DNA of 64,000 bases, from NCBI RefSeq assembly GCF_050717635.1, contig NZ_JBOITO010000026.1:1-64000 (forward strand). The letters run 5' to 3'. A program made the position numbers and the translations under genes. This document shows positions 1 to 6,810 of the stretch, piece by piece. Positions within the stretch are counted from its first letter, which is position 1; the number at the start of each line of letters is the position of its first letter. Under the pieces are notes generated by a model. The model saw only the letters and a list, made by a program, of their open reading frames with translations. It had not been told where the DNA came from and made no database searches. Source of the stretch: Clostridium_AD sp050717635 (GTDB lineage: Bacteria > Bacillota > Clostridia > Clostridiales > Clostridiaceae).

Positions 1-54
1 TTAAAGCAAGGTGTAAATTTATGACTTATAATCTATATATAGGTTAGTAGAAAA

Positions 55-134
55 CCAACGCCAAGGTACATTCCTTCACCAAGCCTGTCGGGCTAAGGTT
101 CAGGAACGTCGGCAACAAGAAACGTTATGTGACA
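55..134 (+). repeat. attC-like repeat A (right half)
   Basis: The stretch contains GCCAAGGT (60-67), a stem-loop flanked by TTCCT and AGGAA, the arm GCAACA (112-117), a 6-nt spacer (118-123) and the R' box GTTATGTGA (124-132). The matching left half with GCCTTGGC and TGTTGC should lie just before base 1, judging by the spacing in repeat B. The hairpin tip AGCC...GGCT pairs using different bases from repeat B. The inferred recombination point is between 124 and 125. Confidence 0.7.
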
Positions 135-321
135 TTTTAGGTCTATCTGAAATTATCTTGTCCAGTTAATTGTTTTTAGCTATTATAATATAAATAATAG
201 GTCACATTGGTATTTTATTGCTATAATTCTATATAGAATATAGGAAGCGGTTATTAAACGAATAATCATATATTTGAGTTATTAACTGAACTTAATACTC
301 ATGGAAAGGAGGGTGATAATA

Positions 322-810
322 GTGAAAATTAAAATAATTGGTTCGATTATTGGAATAATACAATTTATTATCATGCTATTCATCATAGTAAATGTCTATA
401 AAGGTTCTTTTAGATCTGTAAGTATGTTTATTTTATTATTAATTATATTTCAGGCTGCTTTTTATAATAGGTTATTAAGTAAGAACCGAAAAGTATTGAT
501 ACAGAAAATAGTAATAATTAATATTTTCCTGATTATTGTAACTTTTGCTTTGTTACCGAAGTATACCTATACTGAAGCTAAAATAATTGCAGAGGACAAG
601 TATAAAAATGAATTAGATTATTTTGTTGAGTTTGAACCATATTACAATAATACTATACCTGTTAGAGCTGATGGTATAGAAGAAATATTTATTCCAAGTA
701 GATTTTATTATTTTTCTTTTGTTCGAATTAATGGTGAGAAAAAACATATTATGATAAATCCTCTGAAAGGCAAGATTGTAGAGTTAGAGGACTCATATTG
801 GAAAGAGTGA
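322..810 (+). CDS. Small membrane protein, cassette gene of unknown function
   Basis: I do not recognise this protein. It has about 162 residues. The first 85 or so contain three hydrophobic stretches that look like membrane helices, separated by short basic loops, and the remaining 75 residues are polar and probably lie outside the membrane. The GTG start at 322 is chosen because a strong AGGAGG sits 9 bases before it; the ATG at 301 would lie in front of that ribosome site. The polar tail has the phrase FVRINGEKKHIMINPLKGKI, which looks like a beta-rich domain. It is the only intact gene of the first inferred cassette and reads in the same direction as the attC-like sites, as most integron cassette genes do. 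Composition is very AT-rich. Confidence 0.7.
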   Translation: MKIKIIGSIIGIIQFIIMLFIIVNVYKGSFRSVSMFILLLIIFQAAFYNRLLSKNRKVLIQKIVIINIFLIIVTFALLPKYTYTEAKIIAEDKYKNELDYFVEFEPYYNNTIPVRADGIEEIFIPSRFYYFSFVRINGEKKHIMINPLKGKIVELEDSYWKE

Positions 811-891
811 TTTTATGATTGCATTGTAACAAACATAGCATTTCTCATTCATAACTATGCCAGTATACGCACTAAAAGAAAGTGGAAATCT

Positions 892-994
892 ATGAGAAAA
901 GAATTAATAAGTATCATGGTTATATGTTTCATTGTATTTATTTAATTTGAGTGGATGTAGTTATTTTTCAAAAAAAACTCAATACTATAAGTAA
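892..994 (+). pseudogene. Remnant of a small lipoprotein gene
   Basis: An ATG at 892 begins a typical signal peptide (MRKELISIMVICFIVFI) that stops at 943-945. One frame over, directly downstream, is NLSGCSYFSKK, a lipobox with the lipidated Cys at 956-958. A single-base slip near 940 would join the two parts into a lipoprotein signal. The reading frame then ends at 994, so only about 34 residues remain. It is probably a decayed partner of the membrane protein gene in the same cassette. Confidence 0.5.
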
Positions 995-1092
995 ACCAGA
1001 AGGAAAAGACTTGTGTATGAATCATATTTAAAGAAAACACGGTTGGTATTGTGGATAAATCTATGCATAAGGATAGTAAAAGACCTGAAACA

Positions 1093-1270
1093 TCACATAA
1101 CAAAATGTTGCCGTTCGCCTTGGCTGGAGATTCTGTCTAGAAGGGACAATCTATATAGAAAGTGTTTGTTTTGACTAAGAAAATCAAAATATACCGCCAA
1201 GGCACATTCCTTCACCAAGCGCGTCGCGCTAAGGTTCAGGAACGTCAGCAACAGGTCACGTTAGGCGACA
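1093..1270 (+). repeat. attC-like repeat B (complete)
   Basis: In order: R'' box TCACATAAC (1093-1101), AAAA spacer, arm TGTTGC (1106-1111), GCCTTGGC (1117-1124), about 70 bases of variable middle, GCCAAGGC (1196-1203), a stem-loop (TTCCT 1207-1211 with AGGAA 1238-1242, tip AGCGCG/CGCGCT), arm GCAACA (1248-1253), 6-nt spacer GGTCAC, R' box GTTAGGCGAC (1260-1269). The R' fits the integron consensus GTTRRRY. Its R'' does not match its own R' beyond TAAC/GTTA but matches the R' of repeat A perfectly over 9 nt. Confidence 0.75.
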
Positions 1271-1299
1271 TTTAAAAAAAGACCCCGTTGGGTCTCGTG

Positions 1300-1560
1300 T
1301 TACAATCTTAATATTTGTTTTTTATGAAAAACACGCAGTACAGTGCACAAGGTATTATCTGAACTAAGTGTAAATACTACAACAAATGGCAATGGTGACA
1401 ATATGCATATTCTAACATTTTCATTGTTTATGCTTTTTTCATGAAATCGTTGAGGCATATATGATACCATAGAATTAAATATATTTCTAATTTGAAGCTT
1501 ATTTATACCGTCAAGGGAATCTACATAATTAAATGTATTAATTGACCAATTAATTATCAT
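1300..1560 (-). CDS. RelE/ParE-type toxin, cassette-borne
   Basis: This is a small basic protein of 86 residues. Its C-terminal half (PFVVVFTLSSDN, then TVLRVFHKKQIL) resembles the last beta strands of the ParE/RelE fold, where a V-x-R-V-x-H pattern near the end is common. Proteins of this family are mRNA interferases or gyrase poisons neutralised by the antitoxin encoded just upstream. The start codon overlaps the antitoxin stop (ATGA at 1557-1560), the usual coupling in toxin-antitoxin operons. Both genes run opposite to the attC-like sites, which is also common for toxin-antitoxin cassettes. The family is inferred from short motifs and layout; the target is unknown. Confidence 0.55.
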   Translation of the reverse strand: MIINWSINTFNYVDSLDGINKLQIRNIFNSMVSYMPQRFHEKSINNENVRICILSPLPFVVVFTLSSDNTLCTVLRVFHKKQILRL

Positions 1561-1724
1561 TGTTTACAGAAATACTCCTCAAATTTATCATTGGATATTA
1601 TTTTGCCTTCTTTTGTTTCTTTTAAAGCAATTTTAATTTCCTTAATAATTTCTGGGTCAAAATTGAAAATTTCATTGTCACTATATTTATTATTGATAGT
1701 TTTTTTAACTTGTGGGTGACTCAT
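1557..1724 (-). CDS. Antitoxin of ParE-type pair
   Basis: This is an acidic 55-residue protein whose C-terminal half, IKIALKETKEGKIISNDKF, follows the pattern of ParE-family antitoxins (a helix, then G-x-I/V-I/V-S-x-x-x-F). It has no obvious DNA-binding domain, so it may act only by binding the toxin. The start at 1724 is preferred over the upstream ATG at 1775 because AAGGAGGTAG lies directly in front of it. It overlaps the toxin gene by 4 bases. A TATAAT-like -10 box lies on the minus strand near 1780. Together the two genes are the whole payload of the inferred cassette 1261-1940. Confidence 0.55.
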   Translation of the reverse strand: MSHPQVKKTINNKYSDNEIFNFDPEIIKEIKIALKETKEGKIISNDKFEEYFCKQ

Positions 1725-1831
1725 AACATCTACCTCCTTAAATAAGGTATGCCTCTTGACTAAGTATCTATACAATTATTATAAACGAAAATTGGAAAGT
1801 TGTACACCGATTTTTAAAAAAAAGAAAAGAC

Positions 1832-1949
1832 GTCGCCTAACAAAAACTCCCATTCGTTTCGGCATGAAAAGACTGCCAAAACACATTCTTTCTCCAAGCG
1901 CAGTCGCGCTATGGCTCAAGAACGTTTGGAGTTAGCAACGTTATCTGAA
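1832..1949 (+). repeat. attC-like repeat C (complete, divergent arms)
   Basis: R'' box GTCGCCTAAC (1832-1841) fits the integron consensus RYYYAAC. Inner arm AACTCC (1845-1850) pairs with GGAGTT (1928-1933), replacing the TGTTGC/GCAACA arms of the other copies with a fully compensating pair. A 6-nt spacer (1934-1939) is followed by R' box GTTATCTGA (1940-1948). The side hairpin is kept (AGCGC...GCGCT). The R'' is complementary over 10 nt to the R' of repeat B, not to its own R'. Confidence 0.75.
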
Positions 1950-2127
1950 ACGAGATGTTCATGATATTTTAGTTCTATTACTAAAAAGTGGTAATTTGTA
2001 TTTTTAAATTAATGCAGATTAAGACCATATATATACTAGCAATGTGCGATAAAATGAAAAATTGAAGTAACCTATTGTTTTAATGAGTTTAAAATAATAT
2101 ATTAATTTAGGTGATTGGAGGGTAATA

Positions 2128-3006
2128 ATGAATGATTATACAATAATAAGTGATTATATGGATAACGAAAAATATAGACTAAGCTTTAATAAATTATCAA
2201 TGGATATTTTTGCATCTAATCCTGAGAAATGGTACGAAAAAAATCTTTACTATAATAAATGTATTTTTTACTCCTATATATATGATGACAAAGTGGTTGC
2301 AAATATATCTGTGAATATTATGGATTTAATTGTAGATGGACATAAGAAAACAGCATTACAACTATCAGGTATAATGACACATCCTGACCATAGAAACAAA
2401 GGTTTATCCGCATCACTAATTAATTATATTATAGAGAAGTATGAAAATGAATACGATATTTTTTATCTTTTTGCCGAAGATAGTGTTTTAAATTTTTATA
2501 CTAAATTTGGATTTAAGCAAATCATTGAAGATTCCTATGAATTAGATACCAATCTGATACACAGAACAGAAACCATGATAAAAAATCTTAAAACCGATGA
2601 TGAAAATGATTGTAACATTATTTTGAGAATTATAGAAAATAGACAACCTGTATCTGAAAAACTAGGGGTATACAATGATCTTTGGCCTCTACATATTTTT
2701 TGTATGTATGTATATACCGATGATATGTATTATTTAGAAGATGAAGATACTATAGTAATTGCAAACAGAGAAGATGGCTGCCTTCATATATATGATATAG
2801 TAAGTCAGACACTTATTAATCTAGATAGTATTATTGAGAAAATTGTATCTATAGATGATGAAAAAATAGAATTCCATTTTATACCTGAAAGTAACAAATA
2901 TAATATACTTAAAGTTTCAAAAGAAAGACCAGATGACTGGTTGTTTGTACGGTCTAATAATACTTCATTTAAAGAAATATTGTTTCCATCGACTTCCCAA
3001 ATGTAA
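2128..3006 (+). CDS. GNAT-family N-acetyltransferase
   Basis: This protein of 292 residues has an N-terminal GNAT acyl-CoA-binding fold. The motif A segment GIMTHPDHRNKGLSASLI (about residues 81-98) is the pyrophosphate-binding loop (normally R/Q-x-x-G-x-G/A; here RNKGLS). It is followed by the typical FYTKFGFK segment near residue 130. The second half (about 160-292) is longer than in single-domain GNATs and resembles the two-lobed arrangement of Eis-like acetyltransferases, but I cannot name a substrate. GGAGGG lies well placed before the ATG at 2128. It is the main gene of the third inferred cassette and reads in the direction of the attC-like sites. Acetyltransferases are frequent integron cargo. 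Confidence 0.8.
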   Translation: MNDYTIISDYMDNEKYRLSFNKLSMDIFASNPEKWYEKNLYYNKCIFYSYIYDDKVVANISVNIMDLIVDGHKKTALQLSGIMTHPDHRNKGLSASLINYIIEKYENEYDIFYLFAEDSVLNFYTKFGFKQIIEDSYELDTNLIHRTETMIKNLKTDDENDCNIILRIIENRQPVSEKLGVYNDLWPLHIFCMYVYTDDMYYLEDEDTIVIANREDGCLHIYDIVSQTLINLDSIIEKIVSIDDEKIEFHFIPESNKYNILKVSKERPDDWLFVRSNNTSFKEILFPSTSQM

Positions 3007-3150
3007 TATAAATACAATTATAGGGTTTTTAGCGTTAAGTAAAAAAGTAGAGTTTAGATTCACAACAGTAGATTACTAGGTAACAGGTAATAGCCACAAT
3101 AGGCTGATGGTTAAGAGATATCGATTAAAATAAGAAGAGAACATATCCCC

Positions 3151-3159
3151 TCAGATAAC
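3151..3159 (+). repeat. R'' box left from a degraded attC-like site
   Basis: TCAGATAAC followed by AAAA is exactly complementary to the R' box GTTATCTGA of repeat C at 1940-1948, so it marks the end of the GNAT cassette. The rest of the site (arms, GCCAAGGC, side hairpin) is not recognisable downstream. A GTTATTTGG at about 3179 could be a residual R' of a collapsed site. Confidence 0.5.
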
Positions 3160-3269
3160 AAAAAGGTAATTGTTCATAAGTTATTTGGAATAATCTTTTA
3201 AGACGTAGCTGTAAATATATTAATACATAAATATTATAATGCATAAATGCAAAAGTGAGGGAATGTAAA

Positions 3270-3895
3270 ATGGTAGTTTTAAATGGCGGTTCTTATTACC
3301 CAGATTCAGAGGAAGTTGATTTGGCGTGGATTTCAAAAATTAGTAAAGATGATTTAATTATGTTTATTCCTGCTGCAACAATTAGATCACAAGAAGAGTA
3401 TTATAGGTTTTTAAACAAAAAATGAGTTGTTATAATCTTGAAAATATTGAATATGTAAATTTATATACTGAATGGAAAAGAGCCCGTGATGCAAAGGTCT
3501 TATATATTGCTGGTGGTAATACTTACAAACTCATAGATATTGTTCGTAAATCTGGTTTGGGAGATTTTTTGAAAAGTGAAATGGATAAACGTATTATTGT
3601 AGGGAATAGTGCAGGTGCCGTAGTTCTTGGAAGTGATATTAGAACTACAAATGATAATGATATAATTGGAGTAGATGATACAAATGGAGTTGGGCTAGTA
3701 GAATATTCTATTTGTCCACATTATAGCAAGGATAAGGAAGATAGACTTGTAAATCTATCAAAATTTTTACCGTATGGAATAATGGGAATATCTAAAAAAT
3801 CTGGAGTGGTGATTGAAAATAAAATAACTAGAAAAATTGGTTTGACCAAAGAAATAGGGTTTACTAAGGAAATTGGTTTATACTTAAAAATATAA
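3270..3895 (+). pseudogene. S51-family peptidase (dipeptidase E-like), frameshifted
   Basis: Two overlapping frames make one S51 peptidase. The first (3270-3425, 51 residues) begins MVVLNGGSYYPDSEEVDLAW and ends in an A-run. The second (3422-3895, 157 residues) continues the fold and carries the nucleophile elbow VGNSAGAVVLG (catalytic Ser) and the CPHYSKDKEDR segment with the likely catalytic His. The family cleaves Asp-X dipeptides or related substrates. The frames overlap as ATGA, so translational coupling could in principle make two chains, but a one-base slip in the A6 run is simpler. The end contains an imperfect tandem repeat (IGLTKEIGFTKEIGL), which may mark a replaced C-terminus. Confidence 0.65.
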
Positions 3896-4178
3896 CTGTA
3901 ATTGTATACAAACTGTCTGTATATCGAGTTTATATGCAAACTAGCGTTAAGACGTAAGCTGAATGGATTTGAATTCAGATGTTGAGCCGATAAAACTATC
4001 ACCATAATTATATACTAATAGTGATAGTCACTAAAATTGCTCAATTTTTGAAACGAGATTTAGAACGATGCTGTATTTTCCGTTACTATTCACATGTTGA
4101 GAAACAATTATTATGGAGTAAGGCTCATATTCTAGGATACCTGGAGTAGGTCTTGCTCAACGTGTAGCGGCTAAACGA
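3896..4178. other. Cassette tail without a gene
   Basis: No convincing gene is present. The part 4098-4171, with the phrase TCTAGGATACCTGGAGTA, reappears in diverged form at 5597-5669 (TCTAGGATAACTGGAGTA). In both places it lies immediately before an attC-like half, so it looks like a duplicated cassette tail. Confidence 0.45.
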
Positions 4179-4266
4179 CCTATAACAAAATGTTGCCGTT
4201 CGTCTTGGCCGAATAGTCCTTTGAGGAAGGACAATCTATACAGAAAATGTATGTTTCAAACTAAGA
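4179..4266 (+). repeat. attC-like repeat E (left half only)
   Basis: R'' box CCTATAAC (4179-4186), AAAA spacer, arm TGTTGC (4191-4196) and GTCTTGGC (4202-4209) match the left half of repeat B. Homology continues through GGACAATCTATA to ACTAAG at about 4265. It breaks off where the KilA-N gene fragment begins. The complementary right half is found 1.4 kb away at 5687. Confidence 0.65.
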
Positions 4267-4963
4267 ACAATAAGCTGTTCTATAGTTGCAAAGTCTCTTA
4301 TGTTACCCTTTAAATCTAAGTTTTCATTTCTCCATTCTTTTGCGGTCTTACCAAACAACGCCATATTAAGCACATCTGCTTCATTCGCATAAGTGATTGA
4401 TATTGCCTTATTGGTTAAGTCATTAGAAATTAAATTCTCTTTTATAGCATCTGTATGCATTTTATAGTTTAATTTAGAAAGCAAACGATTAACGTTCCAT
4501 TCAAGCGATAATCTACTGTTTTCATCACCTTTTAATCTTTGATAATCCTTTATAATATATAATTTAAATTCTGGTGAAACCCACGAAGCAAATTCAAATG
4601 CAATATCTTTATGAGCAAACGTACCACCATATCTACCTGATTTTGAAATAATTCCAATTGCATTAGTTGTTGATATCCATTTTTGTGGTGACAACACAAA
4701 TACATTAGCACCAGCTTCATTTTTAAACTGGTCGAATTCGACTAGTTTAAAATCCGGATTATTCATCTGTTCCCACAAACCTAAAAACTTTATAGTACTT
4801 CTGTTTCTTAACCAATTCTTAACTATATCAGCAGGTGAATCTATATTTTTATATTTTGCAATATCAGTTAGACTAATATAATCATCTTCATTTCCCTTAG
4901 AAACAATAGAATCTCTGCTCCATTAGCATTTATATTTGCTTTATACTCTTTACTTTTAGTCAT
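4236..4963 (-). pseudogene. KilA-N domain protein, frameshifted and 3'-truncated
   Basis: The minus strand encodes a KilA-N DNA-binding domain protein of the phage/cassette type: DDYISLTDIAKYKN, then NWLRNRSTIKFLGLWEQ, FVLSPQKWI, SKSGRYGGTFAHKDIAFEFA and SPEFKLYIIKDYQRLK. The ATG at 4963 has a GGTGGAG site, but a frameshift after about 17 codons separates it from the main frame, which from 4778 downward is open. The C-terminus IEQLIVLS normally continues further; here it runs into the interior of attC-like repeat E and ends at 4236, so the last residues are not native. It is probably non-functional. KilA-N genes of this kind are found in phages and in chromosomal islands. Confidence 0.75.
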
Positions 4964-5686
4964 TAGCTCCACCTCACTATTTATCATTTAATAATATTTT
5001 ACCATAAAACAATTCAGCCTGCTCTACTTTTTCTTTGAAAGCTCAGTCTACTGCTAAGGTTCTAATCCTCATGTTGATTTAGCGATCTTTTTATCCACAC
5101 TGTTATTGCTAATTTTGAAAATAATGTTAATTTTATGTTTTTTAATTGTCATGTTTTTACAAATACGATTTTATGAATTCTACTCTATAGTCAAATTTCA
5201 CATCTTTAAGTAGTGAAGACTTCTTGTTTTTTACCATTTTTAGTTCGCCATGTTGGCAGCAGTTTCTCTTGCTAAATGTTGTATCATAGGTGTAGAACCT
5301 TTTCAAAAGGTTACTAGGTTGTTGGAATAATGTGGCGTGGTAGCAAGCGTGTTTAATAACTTTGAAAATAGTAGCGTAAAAGGCTTAAACACGGTAAACC
5401 AAGTAAATATGCTTCAGCAGGAGAAATAAAAAAGCATTGGCTTCACAAATGCAAATAGCAGTATACTATTAGTTCAAAAAAAGCTTGAGAAATCAATTGA
5501 TGATTGTTTAAAAAGAACGAAGGCTGAAAAACTTATTGATTTAATCGATGAATTGAATAAAAAATATACTTATATTTAATTCATGCGATTCTTATATTGT
5601 GCAACATTTATTATAGAGTTATGATCATCATCTAGGATAACTGGAGTATGTCTTGCATAAAGTATAGTGGGTATTATTATTTAATC
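4964..5686. other. Decayed accessory DNA, no intact gene
   Basis: Only fragments are seen. The clearest is an open frame at 5430-5579 on the plus strand with no start codon and a helical, charged C-terminus (LEKSIDDCLKRTKAEKLIDL). I cannot assign it to a family. A second short frame around 5250-5330 encodes MLAAVSLAKCCIIGVEPFQK. The end (5597-5669) is the second copy of the cassette tail described at 4098-4171. Confidence 0.4.
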
Positions 5687-5760
5687 GCCAAGGCACATTC
5701 CTTCACCAAGCCCGTCGGGCTAAGGTTCAGAAACGTCGGCAACAGGTCACGTTATCTGAC
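5687..5760 (+). repeat. attC-like repeat D (right half only)
   Basis: GCCAAGGC (5687-5694), side hairpin with tip AGCCCG/CGGGCT, arm GCAACA (5739-5744), 6-nt spacer GGTCAC and R' box GTTATCTGAC (5751-5760). It lacks its own left half: the preceding bases are a cassette tail joined directly to GCCAAGGC. It probably formed one site with repeat E before the rearrangement. Confidence 0.7.
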
Positions 5761-5787
5761 ACCCATACTCGAGGAATTTCTTAGAGG

Positions 5788-6088
5788 TCAAAGAAGTGAT
5801 AAGTAGTTTTGTTTGCTTGACAGAACTCTCATTATTTCGATAATAGAGAGATTATCATTTACAATATAGAATACAATATATGAATCAATAATAAGCATAC
5901 GATATTTTTTTGATTTTAAATGATAATCTTTTGGAGAAACACCTTTGTATGGAAATTGTGACAAAGAACTTATAGCGTAATCTATCTTACTAATTAATTA
6001 AGAGCAGCAGGTGGATTATCAATTGAAATATAGTTTAAAATATTGTAAACATCATCAATAGCTATAGGGAAATATATAACTTTATATA
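5788..6088 (-). pseudogene. Inactivated ParE-family toxin
   Basis: The minus strand reads as a plasmid-stabilisation type toxin: YKVIYFPIAIDDVYNILNYI, then SIDNPPAAL, a one-base shift at about 5995, then LISKIDYAISSLSQFPYKG, KKYRMLIIDSYIVFYIV and IIEIMRVLSSKQNYLSLL to a stop at 5788. The pattern (P-A-A-L helix, F-P-x-x-G, Y-R-x-L/M, Y-x-V-F-Y, R-V-L) is that of ParE/YoeB-fold toxins. No ATG, GTG or TTG lies at the expected start just after the antitoxin stop. Two lesions, missing start and frameshift, make it dead. Confidence 0.75.
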
Positions 6089-6090
6089 AA

Positions 6091-6357
6091 TTAAGCGCTA
6101 TATTTACTCTTTAATATTTTCATGAAATCCTCATGTGATACTGTAGGCGCACCATTAGCTTTTTCTGCTTCAGCAACAGCCAGTTTATCGTATAAGTCAA
6201 TCTTTGCTTGAATTTGTTCAAAATAAGCTAAACTCATAACAACAAGATTACCTTTCCCGTTCTTAGTAATGTAAACAGGTTCAGCATCTTTATGACAAGT
6301 TTCAGAAATTTCATTAAAGTTATTCCTTAAAGCAGATATTGGAAGAATTTTTGGCAT
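6091..6357 (-). CDS. Phd/YefM-family antitoxin
   Basis: An 88-residue protein beginning MPKILPISALRNNFNEISET and continuing EPVYITKNGKGNLVVMSLAY, the classic Phd/YefM N-terminal DNA-binding domain (promoter autorepressor). Its variable C-terminal tail would bind and cover a ParE/YoeB toxin. The ATG at 6357 is chosen because AAGGAGG lies 8 bases upstream; the GTG three codons earlier overlaps that ribosome site. The gene is intact although the toxin directly downstream is broken, so it persists as an orphan antitoxin and may still repress its promoter or counteract related toxins elsewhere. It lies in the last inferred cassette. Confidence 0.85.
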   Translation of the reverse strand: MPKILPISALRNNFNEISETCHKDAEPVYITKNGKGNLVVMSLAYFEQIQAKIDLYDKLAVAEAEKANGAPTVSHEDFMKILKSKYSA

Positions 6358-6560
6358 TATCGACACCTCCTTATCATGATTGTGATAAATAATAAAATTG
6401 TTTAGTGTAAAAAAATTATAATAATTGAAGGAGAAAGTATGTAGGGCGTGACAGATAGTATATAATAAGTTTTACAGAATTTTAGTTTATGTAATGAAAA
6501 TTTACGTAAGCAGCCATAATACGCTACTTACTCCCCACAAATTTATATAGCATGAATAAG

Positions 6561-6801
6561 TATGAACTTTCTCTGAAGTGACTTGCAATAAGAAACGATA
6601 ACACTATTAAATTTGATTTAGTAATTCTTCTTTTGCAAATATAAAATCACCGTAAGCCTTCCAGGACGGAAGGCTAGCGAACCCGAAGCAGGATGCTGAG
6701 TTTGAGTGTTAGGGGATTTTATATTTTCAAAAGATTAGAATTTCTTAATCAAATTTCTTGTTTAGAGTTCTTATTGCAAGGCACGCAGGAGAAATTTCAT
6801 A
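6561..6801. repeat. Large nested palindromic element (family 2, long copy)
   Basis: The outer stem pairs TATGAA...CTTGCAATAAGAA with TTCTTATTGCAAG...TTTCATA. A middle stem (AAATTTGATT with AATCAAATTT) and an inner stem (AAATATAAAATC with GATTTTATATTT) enclose a core with the hairpin AGCCTTCC/GGAAGGCT near 6655-6675. The outer parts match the 110-bp element at 17921-18030. The inner, bracketed core is missing there and looks like a second palindrome inserted into the first. It ends 10 bases after the lysA stop codon and may serve as its terminator. The rest of 6358-6560 shows nothing further. Confidence 0.65.
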
Positions 6802-6810
6802 CGACCCTAT

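Larger units (their letters stand above)
1..6460 (+). mobile_element. Integron-like gene cassette array without an integrase
   Basis: About 6.4 kb of small accessory genes is divided by structured repeats with attC-like layout: an outer R'' box ending in TAAC, an inner arm (TGTTGC), a large variable middle, the complementary arm (GCAACA), a 6-nt spacer and an R' box starting GTTA. The R' box at 124-132 is complementary to the R'' box at 1093-1101 (9 nt), 1260-1269 to 1832-1841 (10 nt), and 1940-1948 to 3151-3159 (9 nt). In an integron each R' terminus belongs to the following cassette, so this cross-match is expected. Inferred cassettes are 125-1260, 1261-1940 and 1941 to about 3160, followed by a rearranged stretch. 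The left edge lies outside the window. The right edge is uncertain; a weak R''-like match sits at about 6448-6459. No IntI gene is seen here, so this resembles a CALIN (attC cluster lacking an integrase). Confidence 0.7.

Noticed and set aside
3023..3950. AGCGTTAAG at about 3030 and 3942 as further R' boxes
   Set aside because: No arms or spacer of the attC-like layout lie in front of either copy.
6448..6459. R'' box for the last cassette (GTGACAGATAGT)
   Set aside because: It only partly matches the expected GTCAGATAAC, so the right end of the array is left open.
1..6460. Prophage or insertion-sequence island
   Set aside because: A KilA-N gene and broken genes suggest it, but no terminase, capsid, transposase or terminal repeats are seen. 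The repeat boxes fit cassette insertion better.
6630..6740. Riboswitch or T-box downstream of lysA
   Set aside because: The structured core sits after the lysA stop, and the outer arms recur at 17921, so it is treated as a repeat element.
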